A stretch of DNA of 43,770 bases from Bacteroidota bacterium (GCA_030706785.1 JAUZNW010000008.1:1-43770), one strand, 5' to 3'. Shown: positions 1-9,238, counted from the stretch's first letter. Notes: generated by a model from the letters alone, not told the origin. Numbers and translations: made by a program.

Positions 1-1025
1 ATCTTGCCGCTGGAAGCGTCTGCAAGATAGAGGTCAAGGGTAAAGATATTCTTCTCGGAAAAGAAAGCAATGTATTTACCGTCCGGGCTTATGGATGGAG
101 AGATATTCATTTCTCCCGCGTTCTTATCAGTTACAATCTTTTTCCCTGCAAGACTATCGGCTTTATTTTTGAGATACTTGCTGAAATGGACTTCAGAGGC
201 GCTTCTCCACATGCCCGAAAGAGTTTTCTCATTGTATTTCAGGTATGATTCTGCAGCTTTGTCAAATCCCTGAAATGCTGCTCTCTTTAGAAGCGGTACA
301 AAAATAGTGTCGCCCCATGTTTTACCTGCCATTGCCCAAAATGCCTCCCCAAACCTGTAAGGAAAATATTTCGGATCAGTTTCGATTTGCCTTAACGTCG
401 GGAAATCGTTATTCAGCAAGGCATCCCTTATCCACATAGAGGTATGAGGATCGATGCTTCCGATAGAAAGGTATTCCGCCATACCTTCGATCATCCAAAG
501 CGGGATGTTATTTATTGAGAAATTGGTCATTCCGTTCCGGTTCGTGAACAGTCGGTACTGAAAGGCATGTACCAGTTCATGTCCCAGAACATGGTCAGTC
601 TGAGCAAGTGAAGTTGCCACCGGAAGTATAACCCTGTCCTTCAGCTCTTCAGTTACTCCGCCGGTTCCGTTTCCTATCAGGTCACTGACAGCATTTGTCT
701 GCTGGAAATCAGGCACGTTATTATAAAACAAGATGGGATTCCTTACCTTGAAGGTATCCCTGAAAATCTTAAGGTGAACCTGATACCAGTTTTCTGACCA
801 TTGAGCCAGTTCATTTACCAATGAATCATTTTTAAGGTAGTGATAGATTTCAAAATGCGGCGTCTGTGTCACATCAAACCTGAATTTTCTGTAACCAGGC
901 TTATTCCTTCCAAAATATTGCGCGTCAGCATAATTGCTGAAAATGGAGACAGTTGCCAGTATTATTGTCACTGAAATTATCCGGAGTCTCTCATTTTTCC
1001 TGATATGTCGTATGATCGATTCCAT
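1..1025 (-). CDS. Exported HExxH metallopeptidase with TolB-like (PD40) repeats, N-terminal part
   Basis: The gene runs off the left edge, so only the first 341 residues are visible. The ATG at 1025 gives a basic start, a hydrophobic segment and a likely signal cleavage after ADA (residues about 29-31), so the protein is exported. Around residue 150 there is HELVHA, the zinc-binding HExxH of the gluzincin/peptidase-MA type, and about 30 residues on the sequence WMIEGMAEYL supplies the glutamate helix typical of these enzymes. The last visible part, MNISPSISPDGKYIAF, is a TolB/PD40 beta-propeller blade. This peptidase plus propeller layout is a known Bacteroidota protein type of unclear substrate. 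It is separated from the next gene by 280 bases in which I found no gene. Family call is firm; substrate unknown. Confidence 0.85.
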   Translation of the reverse strand, partial: MESIIRHIRKNERLRIISVTIILATVSIFSNYADAQYFGRNKPGYRKFRFDVTQTPHFEIYHYLKNDSLVNELAQWSENWYQVHLKIFRDTFKVRNPILFYNNVPDFQQTNAVSDLIGNGTGGVTEELKDRVILPVATSLAQTDHVLGHELVHAFQYRLFTNRNGMTNFSINNIPLWMIEGMAEYLSIGSIDPHTSMWIRDALLNNDFPTLRQIETDPKYFPYRFGEAFWAMAGKTWGDTIFVPLLKRAAFQGFDKAAESYLKYNEKTLSGMWRSASEVHFSKYLKNKADSLAGKKIVTDKNAGEMNISPSISPDGKYIAFFSEKNIFTLDLYLADASSGK

Positions 1026-1304
1026 AGATAATGTATTTAATTACCCGTTTTCCGGAGCTTTCCCGGACAGATTATACTATAAAAGAATATGTTCCGGAAT
1101 TTTAGCTCTCAAGAAATATGCCAGTTTTGCTTAATATCTTTTTAATTTCACTTAACAAAATATTAAACATTTCCTTATGGAATTTGTTTTGAGGGCCCGA
1201 TTCCGGGATACGAAGGTAGAGTGGCAGTAAAGGTCAGAAGCGCTTTATTATCCGAGCATTTATGCAGTTACATGTGTTGCACGGTCCAGACGCTTAAAAG
1301 CAGA

Positions 1305-2519
1305 TTAAGAAGCCTTCTTTATCGGAAGCAATGAGACAATTAGTGCCCCCGCGGCAGCCACGCATATCAGGATGGTAAATCCCAGGGTATAATTCCCGTG
1401 AATATCATGAAGTCTTCCAAGAAGCATTGGAAACATTGATTCAGCAACACCATCAGCGACCAGGATTATGCCCATTGTCCTCCCTAGCGCGCGTATTCCA
1501 AAAAGGTCGCCTGCCATAAGAGGGATGATCATATAGTCTCCGCCCAGTCCGATACCGAATATCAGTGCAAAAATATAGATGCGGCCCGGGAAATCAGTGA
1601 TCAGCAATAATGGGATAGTCGCTCCTACTATCGTGTAAATCAGGATCATCACGTACTTCCTGGGAAAGATATCGGCCAGCCATCCCATCAGCACCCTACC
1701 CACAAGACTTGAAAGGAGTACAAGCGAAATCACATGAGCTGCCTGAGTCTGGGAAAAATCAAGGTCTCTCAGGAAGAGCTTGAGGTGCTGATTCACGCCG
1801 CCAACTACACCAATGGCACACATGCTTCCTATGGCCAGGAGATAGAAGTTACGGTTTGTCAGTATATTCCTGACCGGAACAGCAGGTTCATGAGCTACCT
1901 GGCTGCTGACTGCCGGATTGGATCCCTTGATGAAAAAAACCATCGGGAAAGCAATCAGAATGACGAGTACACCCAGGGCTGCAAGCGAATAATGCCAGCC
2001 ATAGTTTTTCTCGAAAGATGCTGCGATCAGCGGCACTATCGCCCCGCCGGCTCCGATGCCAAGATATGCGATACCCATTGCTTTACCGCGGTTTTTATCG
2101 AACCACCTCGAGATCAGCACCTGGCAGGGCAGGGGCCCTCCGCATACATAGCCCAGAGCGTTGAAAATATAAAAAAGGTAAAATAATCCCGGTGACCTGG
2201 CAAATCCTAATCCGATAAGCGCTGCAGCCATCATCAGCACCCCCGCCATCATCAGTTTCCTTGGCCCGTATTTGTCAATAAGCCAGCCTGCAATAAATCC
2301 AAAGAGTGGCCCAACCAGGAGCTTCCCCAGCGCATTTCCTGAGGTGACAAAAGTGCGTGACCATCCATATTCTCTGGTCATAAAATCGAAAAAGAAGGGT
2401 AGCCCGTAGAACGCAAAGCCGACCAGGGCAAAGAGTGATAAAAATGCTGTTAAGACTATATATGTTTGTGAACTTCGTGACGAAGAATTTGTGCTGTCGT
2501 GCTTAATAAATTCGGGCAT
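1305..2519 (-). CDS. MFS transporter, oxalate/formate antiporter (OFA)-like
   Basis: This 404-residue protein has about 12 hydrophobic segments and the two MFS loop 2-3 motifs: GWLIDKYGPRK (about 79-88) in the N-half and GRVLMGWLADIFPRK in the C-half. The best family match by eye is the oxalate/formate antiporter and monocarboxylate-carrier branch, which moves small organic anions across the inner membrane. It is the last gene of the six-gene minus-strand operon, 12 bases after the DapA-like lyase, so it probably imports the acid or sugar acid that the operon handles. The start ATG at 2519 precedes a polar serine-rich N-terminus. A short palindrome (AAGAAG C CTTCTT) overlaps the stop codon. 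The transported substrate cannot be read from the sequence. Confidence 0.88.
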   Translation of the reverse strand: MPEFIKHDSTNSSSRSSQTYIVLTAFLSLFALVGFAFYGLPFFFDFMTREYGWSRTFVTSGNALGKLLVGPLFGFIAGWLIDKYGPRKLMMAGVLMMAAALIGLGFARSPGLFYLFYIFNALGYVCGGPLPCQVLISRWFDKNRGKAMGIAYLGIGAGGAIVPLIAASFEKNYGWHYSLAALGVLVILIAFPMVFFIKGSNPAVSSQVAHEPAVPVRNILTNRNFYLLAIGSMCAIGVVGGVNQHLKLFLRDLDFSQTQAAHVISLVLLSSLVGRVLMGWLADIFPRKYVMILIYTIVGATIPLLLITDFPGRIYIFALIFGIGLGGDYMIIPLMAGDLFGIRALGRTMGIILVADGVAESMFPMLLGRLHDIHGNYTLGFTILICVAAAGALIVSLLPIKKAS

Positions 2520-2531
2520 ATAAAATGTGTT

Positions 2532-3596
2532 TTATGAGAGCCATTTGTCAAGGTTATCAGCAACAAATGAATCATCGTTGAGCTCCGGATATGACTTATA
2601 GACCCTGTCTATTTCCTCTTTTTGTCCCCGTGAAAGCCTTTCTTTTCTGTCGAGGGTCCAGATCCCCTCAAGCAGTCCCTGCCTGCGAAGAACTTCATGC
2701 AATCCGGTAATGCAACCTTTAAAGTTATTAGCCGCATCAAAAAAAGCCGCATTGCAGTCTGTGATCCTGCCGGCTAGTGCCAGCGCACGCCCTGTATTAT
2801 TATCAAATTCACCATTTTGCACTGATTCCAGGAGCTTTACAGCCTTTTGAGTCCATACCGCCCAATGTCCAAGCAACCCGCCAACTATGCGCTTACTCAC
2901 TGTAATGTTTTCAAACGGGATCCTGTATTCAGTCAGAAGATCAATCAGAATGTTATCGTCGTTGCCTGTATAAAGGGCAATCTCATCTGCCCTGCCGGAA
3001 GCAACAACGCCCCTCACCACATCGAGCGTCTGATACCTGTTGAATGGTGCTATTTTTATCGCAATTACGTTTTGAATACCGGCAAATTCCGTCCAGAAAT
3101 CCAGATCAAGCTTTCTTCCTCCGACAGCCGGCTGGAGGTAAAAGCCAAATATTGGCATTATTTCCCCTACAGCTTTGCAATGCCTGATCAGAATGCTGTT
3201 TGAAGAATCCCTGAAGGCGCCAAGTGAAAGCAGAACAGCATGATATCCAAGTTTGCCAGCTATTTCAGTTTCCCTGACAGCCTGTCTGGTTTTTCCGAGC
3301 ACACCTGCAACGCGGACAACCGGTTTCCCGGTAGAGCGGACAAATCTGTCTGTTTCTTCCGAAGTAATCTTTAATATGGGAGCGTAAAGATTAAATTCTG
3401 GTAATCTTATTGCAAACTGGGTCGTATGAACGCCTGCTGCTATTCCTCCGGCACCGGCATCAAGATAATACCTGATAATAGCTCTCTGACGCCTTTCATC
3501 CAGTTTGCGTTCCCAGTTTAGGGCCAGAGGGAGTGCAGGTATGACAATACCCTTATTTATTGCCACCCTGATAGCTACAGGTACAGGATTGCCCAT
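2532..3596 (-). CDS. Dihydrodipicolinate synthase/N-acetylneuraminate lyase (DapA) family protein
   Basis: The 354-residue protein is a TIM-barrel class I aldolase of the DapA/NanA superfamily. The Schiff-base lysine is visible as K181 in IAIKIAPFNRY and the conserved tyrosine as Y153 in GFYLQP. The usual substrate-carboxylate motif GTTGE is replaced by GVHTTQF (about 55-61), so it is unlikely to be the biosynthetic DapA. It is longer than typical DapA (about 290) because of a C-terminal helical extension. Placed in an operon with a Gfo/Idh oxidoreductase, an enolase-superfamily enzyme and an epimerase, it most likely cleaves or dehydrates a 2-keto-3-deoxy sugar acid. That role is inference; the superfamily is clear. 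Confidence 0.85.
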   Translation of the reverse strand: MGNPVPVAIRVAINKGIVIPALPLALNWERKLDERRQRAIIRYYLDAGAGGIAAGVHTTQFAIRLPEFNLYAPILKITSEETDRFVRSTGKPVVRVAGVLGKTRQAVRETEIAGKLGYHAVLLSLGAFRDSSNSILIRHCKAVGEIMPIFGFYLQPAVGGRKLDLDFWTEFAGIQNVIAIKIAPFNRYQTLDVVRGVVASGRADEIALYTGNDDNILIDLLTEYRIPFENITVSKRIVGGLLGHWAVWTQKAVKLLESVQNGEFDNNTGRALALAGRITDCNAAFFDAANNFKGCITGLHEVLRRQGLLEGIWTLDRKERLSRGQKEEIDRVYKSYPELNDDSFVADNLDKWLS

Positions 3597-3606
3597 TACT
3601 TAATTC

Positions 3607-4644
3607 TTAGTATTTTCCGTTCCTTGTTTCAAAATGAGTTGGCTTCTCCAATAATCGGCCTCCATCCTTCAGCCATTCTGCTAACCATTCAATTACCTGG
3701 CTTGCCGGTACTTTTGGCTTGCCAAATAAGCTGAACGCTTTAGCAGCATCGCTCAGAAGAGCTGTTTCAGATTCAGTATTCACAAACTCGGGTGTTACTC
3801 CGAAATGTTTTCCAAAATCCAGTGCCACTTTACGAACAGAGAGTGTTTCAGGTCCGGTAAGATTAAGAATTTTTGCCGGGCATTTAGTATGTTCAAGTGA
3901 TCTCAGAACAAAATCATTCATGTCCCCCTGCCAGATCACATTGAAATATCCCATTGATAGATCTACGGGTAGTTTATTTTTAACCCTGACGCCAATATCT
4001 GTCAGAACACCGTAACGCATTTCAACGGAATAGTTTAAGCGAATCAATACTACCTCTGTTCCATATTTGCTGCTCCCGTACTGGAACATCCTTTCCCTGC
4101 CAAGACACGACTGGGCATACTCACCCAATGCATCTGGTGCATTTGTTTCGACTGAGCCCGTTGAATTAACAGGTACCAGCGGATAAATACATCCTGTTGA
4201 AAAGACTACGATCCTTGAGTTGCGGAATCTGGATGAGACCAGGGCAGGCAGATAAGAGTTAACAGCCCATGTCAGCGGGAGATTATCGCTTGAACCGAAT
4301 TTCATGCCAGCCAGATAAAAGATGTTCTTAAACTCCGGAAGATTGTTCAGGAATCCGTTGTCAAGAAGATCACCACTAATGGTTTCAACGCCGAAATCTT
4401 CGATCTTGCTTTGCTGTTCAGGTGAATCAAACATAGCAACTCCGATAATGCGCTTTCTGACGCCGGATTCATCACAGGCTCTTTTTGCCATTCGGGCAAG
4501 GTAAGGACCGATCTTACCTGAGACACCCAGGAACATTATATCCCCGTCAATGCGTGAAAGCGTTTCAACAACCTCAGGACCTGGTCTTGAGAGCAATTCA
4601 TCAAGTGCCTCCTCATCATGTATCTTATCAGCGAATTCTTTCAT
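3607..4644 (-). CDS. NAD-dependent epimerase/dehydratase (extended SDR)
   Basis: A Rossmann-fold extended short-chain dehydrogenase. The nucleotide loop is GVSGKIG near the N-terminus, the serine-type position is in VVFSTGCIYPLV, and the catalytic YxxxK appears as YGSSK. I start it at the ATG at 4644 (345 residues); a TTG two codons upstream is in frame but has nothing to favour it. It lies 10 bases upstream of the DapA-like gene and 21 bases downstream of the DoxX fusion, within the operon. Its N-terminal strand begins only after about 30 residues of helical sequence rather than at the very start as in most epimerases. It probably acts on a sugar or sugar acid in the cytoplasm, as no signal peptide is present. 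Confidence 0.85.
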   Translation of the reverse strand: MKEFADKIHDEEALDELLSRPGPEVVETLSRIDGDIMFLGVSGKIGPYLARMAKRACDESGVRKRIIGVAMFDSPEQQSKIEDFGVETISGDLLDNGFLNNLPEFKNIFYLAGMKFGSSDNLPLTWAVNSYLPALVSSRFRNSRIVVFSTGCIYPLVPVNSTGSVETNAPDALGEYAQSCLGRERMFQYGSSKYGTEVVLIRLNYSVEMRYGVLTDIGVRVKNKLPVDLSMGYFNVIWQGDMNDFVLRSLEHTKCPAKILNLTGPETLSVRKVALDFGKHFGVTPEFVNTESETALLSDAAKAFSLFGKPKVPASQVIEWLAEWLKDGGRLLEKPTHFETRNGKY

Positions 4645-4665
4645 GTGCAAATTCCCATCTGCGGC

Positions 4666-6177
4666 CTATCCTCTCCATGGCCTTGTCCGGTTCACAATCG
4701 CCAGTGAATCGAGGACTATGTTGCAATCCTCAACTACCTGGAAGTCGTACATGCCAACGCAGATGAAGTCAGCGCCATTGTTGAATGCATACTGAACGCC
4801 GTCTTTCGGTTGAATGGCCCCGGCGGCGAGGATCTTGAATCCGATCCAGGGTTCTTCAAGGGCATTCATGTAACTGATAGTTTCCTGAGGCGTGAAATCA
4901 AAAATATTGTCCTTGAACTCTTTATCGACAGTGGTTTGCCGTTCAAGGTCAACCTTTGCAGACCAGTAATTATGGTGATGAAGGGTTTTAACCCAGAAAT
5001 CTGGCTTGATGCCCCGCTCCACACAGCCTTTGATAGTCTCCAGCCTGTGGGCTCCGATACCTGCCGGCCTTCCTGACTTCCGGATCAATTCGAGGTATTT
5101 GATTATCTCATCATATTTACCGTCGTATGTCAGCCTGTCTGCCACTCCTCCCTGGACATAGATGGCACTGGCACCTCCTTCAACCGATCTCCCTATCAGT
5201 TCCTCGCTAACTCCGCCATCGGAGATAAATTTCATTTTCCCTCCCGTTTCGTGCCAGTACTTGTTTATGATCCTGCTGAGCATAGGGTGGGTCAGGATCG
5301 CATTGATCCCGCATTTTTCCGCCAACTGCATGGTCATCATCACCTTATTGTCAGTATGGTAGGCTTTTACCAGCTTGTCGGTATAAATAAGATCACGGGC
5401 ATGTGACCATCCCCCGATCAGATTGCCTCCCATGATGAGACGGCTGATTTCCAGTCCCGCAAGCTTACCCTTTGGTATCTGCCCTTTAAGCTCCCCCAGA
5501 GATGTAAAGGTGAAGGTCTTCATTGTTGCACCTGAAACTGCATCAACATTTCCCGTAAGGAACTTTTTTTCATAGCTGTCCCATCTCTTTTTCCTGTAGA
5601 TAGCGTAGGCAAAAGCACCAAGTAAAGGAAGAGAGATCAGATCTCGTATCAGTTCACGTCTCCCGGATGAAACATTATCTTTAGCCACTGAAGGGACAGG
5701 TGCATGAGGTTTCTCTTCCTTCCATCTCTTTATCAGCCGGTCAGCGCCATAAAAGAAATCTGAAGGAAGCGCGGCAAATACCAGAAGCACCGCAAGTTCG
5801 ATGAGGTTCTTGTCTACCCACATGTAGTTACCCTCGGCCACTCCCCCGAACGTATATCCCGGGATTGGCGGATATGCAATGAAGTAGAAAAAAAGCATAA
5901 CCGCTCCGGCAATGGAAGACCATCTTACCAGCAATCCTGTAAATAATGATAGTCCGATAAGGATCAAACCCCATTCATTCAGAAAATCAACAGCTTTGAT
6001 AACCATTGGGGAATCAGCCATACGGTGAAAGATGCCAGAAAAGATCCAGTTGGATCCGAGGAGGTACATCCTTGCGCTCCATCCCGATGTAAGTAGTTTG
6101 GATATGCCCTCATAAAGGAAATGCCAGCCCAACAGGATCCTTAATCCTGTTAACAGATAGATTAAATATTTCTTCAT
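4666..6177 (-). CDS. Fusion: DoxX membrane domain + twin-arginine-like anchor + TIM-barrel enzyme domain
   Basis: Three parts are visible in 503 residues. Residues 1-150 are a DoxX-type four-helix membrane domain with GWHFLYEG (17-24), VDFLNEW (63-69) and DKNLIELA (122-129). Residues 172-194 hold GRRELI, a hydrophobic stretch with PLLGAFAY, and a basic stop, which looks like a Tat-type or ordinary signal anchor. Residues about 220-503 are a soluble domain starting like an aldo/keto-type barrel (LEISRLIMGGNLIGGW), with DFICVGMYDF near the C-terminus, consistent with a TIM barrel of unknown activity. The second DoxX gene in this window (28444-28944) is clearly homologous to the first part, and the Gfo/Idh protein beside it carries the same GRRE anchor. 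DoxX proteins are related to the quinone-interacting subunit of thiosulfate:quinone oxidoreductase. I infer a membrane-tethered redox enzyme; the reaction is unknown. Confidence 0.82.
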   Translation of the reverse strand: MKKYLIYLLTGLRILLGWHFLYEGISKLLTSGWSARMYLLGSNWIFSGIFHRMADSPMVIKAVDFLNEWGLILIGLSLFTGLLVRWSSIAGAVMLFFYFIAYPPIPGYTFGGVAEGNYMWVDKNLIELAVLLVFAALPSDFFYGADRLIKRWKEEKPHAPVPSVAKDNVSSGRRELIRDLISLPLLGAFAYAIYRKKRWDSYEKKFLTGNVDAVSGATMKTFTFTSLGELKGQIPKGKLAGLEISRLIMGGNLIGGWSHARDLIYTDKLVKAYHTDNKVMMTMQLAEKCGINAILTHPMLSRIINKYWHETGGKMKFISDGGVSEELIGRSVEGGASAIYVQGGVADRLTYDGKYDEIIKYLELIRKSGRPAGIGAHRLETIKGCVERGIKPDFWVKTLHHHNYWSAKVDLERQTTVDKEFKDNIFDFTPQETISYMNALEEPWIGFKILAAGAIQPKDGVQYAFNNGADFICVGMYDFQVVEDCNIVLDSLAIVNRTRPWRG

Positions 6178-6203
6178 TTTGAGGATTATATTTTATTTAA
6201 AAT

Positions 6204-7592
6204 CTAAGAATTGAACATGTCAAGGTAGTGCCTTGAAGACTTCAGCACACCGCCGCTTTTCTCATAAAAATCCCTGTCAAGATGATATATTCCATTCCTG
6301 GACTCAATCCATGACCCGTCAGGGTACGGACAGTAACTTACAAGTTCCTTCCAGTTACTGTAGTTCTGATAGCCATTTGATTCCAGTAATCCCATTTCCT
6401 TCAGACCCGGGAACGGTGCAAGACGTGCTGCAACATTTTTATTCCAATCAACAAGTATAGGAGTACATGTCAGATCGGCAAGGAAGCAAGGCACATTGTT
6501 TTCATGAGCGACTTTTGCCATCTTCATTGTCATGCTCAACGTTTTAGCAGCTGCCTTTAAGGCTATTGCTTTATATCCCATCTGTATCCTTTTAACTACA
6601 TCCTCTGCAGTGTGGGCACTTTCATCCGCTGCTATCCTGACACCGAGTTCCCCTGCATTTATATCAGCTTCTTCCGGAAAGGGCTCTTCGATAATAGCTA
6701 TCTGATCGAACATCCCAATCTTTTTTGCATGATCAAGTAGCTTTTCCAGAGTCTCCTTTTTCTCGTACCTTCCGTTCGCATCGAAATAATAAGGTATTTT
6801 CCCGTTTAGTGTATGGGGCGTTTCCCTCATACCAATTGACTTATGTATACTTTCGATACGTGCCTTGTCTCCCTCCAGCATTTCTTCCTGAGTTCCCGGA
6901 CGGCCAATTTTTATTTTCATAAAAAAATACCCCTGGTCAATCGCCTGGGAAACCTCTTCAAGCGGAATGCCGTAAGCCATAAGTGGGACATGAGCTACAT
7001 ACTGATAGTGATTTCCAAGAGCTTCCCTGTATTCCAGCGGTATCATTTCGTCAAAATTCCTGAAACCATTTTCCTGGGCATACAGCATCCACAATGCGTT
7101 ATCCAGCGCCACCATTGAGCTTAGAGTAAAGGTCATTCTCAGGTTTGTCCTTCCGGTAAGTGACTGACCGTATTTGTGCACGTCAGTAAGAATTTCATCC
7201 TGGACCTCAATAGGGCTCCTGAAGGTTTTGCCCTTTATTCTTTGCAGAGCATAATCAAGTGTTTTAACCTGAAGAATATTCCCTTCAGCTTCTGAATGAG
7301 CCAGGAACACATCAAGATCACTCCAAGCGAGAGCCTGGGTCTGCAAGCCCACATGCCTGATGCCGGAAGCGCTTTCAAGCATCGCCAGGGCCATCCACAT
7401 TTCATTCATGTAGACACCTTTAAATCCAAAGGGCCGGATAAACGGCTCTTTCTCAAAGCTTACACCAACAGACTTTATCGTAATATTGGCTGTTCCCCAT
7501 TTGCAGGAGGAAATCAGTGGTGGTATTCCACTTCCGAGTGCTGCAACTCCGGCTATGGCTGTGGTCCTGACAAATTTTCTTCGGGATAGCAT
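6204..7592 (-). CDS. Enolase-superfamily enzyme (mandelate racemase/muconate lactonizing type), Tat lipoprotein
   Basis: The 462-residue protein begins SRRKFVRTT, a twin-arginine signal, followed by a lipobox-like LISSC with C30, so it is probably exported folded and lipid-anchored. The enolase-superfamily active site is readable: KIK at K226/K228, metal ligands D271 (YYFDANG), E302/E303 (IIEEPF) and D323/E324 (AADES), and a lysine K346 on a later strand (IALKAAAK). KxK plus a second lysine is the muconate-lactonizing/dipeptide-epimerase arrangement rather than the His-Asp of mandelate racemase, so epimerisation, cycloisomerisation or dehydration are all possible. It sits 9 bases after the Gfo/Idh gene and 26 before the DoxX fusion. 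An exported enolase-superfamily enzyme is uncommon, because most family members are cytoplasmic. Confidence 0.88.
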   Translation of the reverse strand: MLSRRKFVRTTAIAGVAALGSGIPPLISSCKWGTANITIKSVGVSFEKEPFIRPFGFKGVYMNEMWMALAMLESASGIRHVGLQTQALAWSDLDVFLAHSEAEGNILQVKTLDYALQRIKGKTFRSPIEVQDEILTDVHKYGQSLTGRTNLRMTFTLSSMVALDNALWMLYAQENGFRNFDEMIPLEYREALGNHYQYVAHVPLMAYGIPLEEVSQAIDQGYFFMKIKIGRPGTQEEMLEGDKARIESIHKSIGMRETPHTLNGKIPYYFDANGRYEKKETLEKLLDHAKKIGMFDQIAIIEEPFPEEADINAGELGVRIAADESAHTAEDVVKRIQMGYKAIALKAAAKTLSMTMKMAKVAHENNVPCFLADLTCTPILVDWNKNVAARLAPFPGLKEMGLLESNGYQNYSNWKELVSYCPYPDGSWIESRNGIYHLDRDFYEKSGGVLKSSRHYLDMFNS

Positions 7593-7601
7593 AATTTGTA
7601 A

Positions 7602-9023
7602 TTACAGTTTCCAGGGCTTCCTGTACTCGTAATGAAGGAACTTATTTGCCTCTTCAGAATTGGTAAAGACCTCATTCTCAGGATTCCATTCCAGACGCTG
7701 TTTTACCTTCATCGATATTGTTGCCAGATGTGCCATATTTGTTGAATAATGGCCGTCCTCAAGCGTACACATAGTTTTTTTCTCCCTCGATTTTATACAA
7801 TCAAGAAAATTCCGTACAAGATTGGCCGTAGGTTCAGCATAGGTCCCATCTGTAAGTTTCCCTTCACCTGCCGGCTCAGGCTTGAATTCTTCGGCATCCA
7901 TAAGCTTGTCCCATGTCTGGAATTGTCCTTTTTGAGTCGGAATGACCTTATAATCACCGTTTCCTCCTGCCCAAAGAGTTCCATTGGTACCACGGAACTC
8001 AAGAAGTCCATAAGGAAAGAATCCCCCTGAAGACGCTTCCAGAGTACTGTAAGTGAGGATAGTACCTGAAGAAAACTCAAAGATTGTACTCATGGTGTCA
8101 GGTATCGTACGGTCGTCATCCACTACTTTTTTCCCTCCAATAGTGGTAATGACTACCGGAGCCTTTTCGTTAAGGAACCAGCGGAAAAGATCGAGAAAAT
8201 GGACTCCCTGATTGGCGATCTGGTTATCGTACTCTTCCCACCAGCGGAACATATATGGGGCAATATTATACTGGTAGGGCCGGTATGGCTTTGGGCCAAG
8301 CCACATATCCCAGTTGAAGTCCTTCGGCGGTTCCTCTGGTTTAAGTTTTCCTATTCCGTTAGGGTACATATTTGAACAATAGCCTCCCGAGGCATATGTG
8401 ATCTTTCCTATCTTTCCTGCAGGTATTTCTCTGGCCAGCCTGTGAAATGAACTTGTACCACGACGACTCAGTCCGACCGTCACAACCTGCCTGCTGTTTT
8501 TCCAGGCATTGATCATTGCCCTTCCTTCGACTATCGTCTTGCTGAGCGGTTTTTCAACATAGACATCCTTTCCGGCCTTCAGAGCCTCAATTGTCTGGAT
8601 TGCATGCCAGTGGTCAGGCGTCGCTATGCATACAGCATCAATGCTCTTGTCTTCCAGCATTTTCCTGTAATCAGAATATCTTGCGACATTATTGGGAAAA
8701 ACCTCTCCCATTTTCGGTACAAGGCTGGCAAGCTGCTTTAAATACCTCGGATCGACTTTTGAGTAATCGCGGTTCAGATAAGGCTCATAAATATCGCACA
8801 GACCGGCGATTTCGCAATCGGGTTCATTCATGAACAGATTCAGGACCTGGGAACCACGGTTCCCAACACCTATGAATCCAATCCTTATTTTATCATTGGC
8901 TCCTGCTGCTCCAGACTTATTTGCAGTACTCAGTGCGGTTTTCCCGATCGTAAGCCCGGCAGCGGCGATACCGGTTTTTGTGATGAATTCACGGCGTGTT
9001 GAAAGATTGCTTCGTTTTTCCAT
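7602..9023 (-). CDS. Gfo/Idh/MocA family oxidoreductase with Tat signal
   Basis: First gene of the six-gene operon. From the ATG at 9023 (473 residues) the N-terminus carries STRREF, a twin-arginine signal with a hydrophobic core, so I prefer this over an in-frame TTG 9 codons upstream. The Rossmann loop GFIGVGNRG follows at about 49-57, then ATPDHWHA and VEKPLSK, whose lysine is the catalytic EKP residue of the family. The C-terminal part is the Gfo/Idh beta-sheet domain with WWEEYDNQIANQGVHFLD. Tat-exported members carry tightly bound NAD(P), as in Zymomonas glucose-fructose oxidoreductase. It probably oxidises a sugar or polyol outside the cytoplasm. Substrate is not determined by the sequence. 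Confidence 0.93.
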   Translation of the reverse strand: MEKRSNLSTRREFITKTGIAAAGLTIGKTALSTANKSGAAGANDKIRIGFIGVGNRGSQVLNLFMNEPDCEIAGLCDIYEPYLNRDYSKVDPRYLKQLASLVPKMGEVFPNNVARYSDYRKMLEDKSIDAVCIATPDHWHAIQTIEALKAGKDVYVEKPLSKTIVEGRAMINAWKNSRQVVTVGLSRRGTSSFHRLAREIPAGKIGKITYASGGYCSNMYPNGIGKLKPEEPPKDFNWDMWLGPKPYRPYQYNIAPYMFRWWEEYDNQIANQGVHFLDLFRWFLNEKAPVVITTIGGKKVVDDDRTIPDTMSTIFEFSSGTILTYSTLEASSGGFFPYGLLEFRGTNGTLWAGGNGDYKVIPTQKGQFQTWDKLMDAEEFKPEPAGEGKLTDGTYAEPTANLVRNFLDCIKSREKKTMCTLEDGHYSTNMAHLATISMKVKQRLEWNPENEVFTNSEEANKFLHYEYRKPWKL

Positions 9024-9096
9024 GATTATTTCGTTCTGGTTATCGGTCAAAGGATTTTGCTAAGGTAAGACATTACCATTTTCAGCAGTTACTAAC

Positions 9097-9104
9097 CAAA
9101 GATA
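9097..9104 (-). promoter_or_regulatory. Putative -7 promoter element for the 9023-1305 operon
   Basis: On the minus strand TATCTTTG matches the Bacteroidota -7 consensus TAnnTTTG, about 75 bases upstream of the ATG at 9023. No well-spaced -33 TTTG was found: the nearest TTTG is only 10 nt away. The gap to the divergent kinase gene (9024-9238) contains no other gene. Confidence 0.4.
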
Positions 9105-9238
9105 AATATTCCTGCAAAAAATCGCCACTCAATTCTTTCCTCCTTTTTGAAGTTTTTATCTTAAATTGCTCAAAGGATTCATGCCTGATCAGTCATCACA
9201 TGGCGATCTGAAATGAATCAAAACAGAATTCATCAGCC

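Noticed and set aside
1026-1304. Plus-strand 66-codon frame and possible small gene
   Set aside because: The frame begins inside the peptidase gene antisense to its signal peptide, and no promoter or conserved feature supports it.
1734-2186. 150-codon plus-strand open frame inside the MFS gene
   Set aside because: It is antisense to a clear transporter gene and its translation shows no domain; the composition follows from the opposite strand.
9024-9050. TTG start for the Gfo/Idh gene
   Set aside because: The ATG at 9023 directly precedes the twin-arginine motif; the TTG only adds 9 residues before it. The same reasoning rejects TTG starts at 4650 and 37762.
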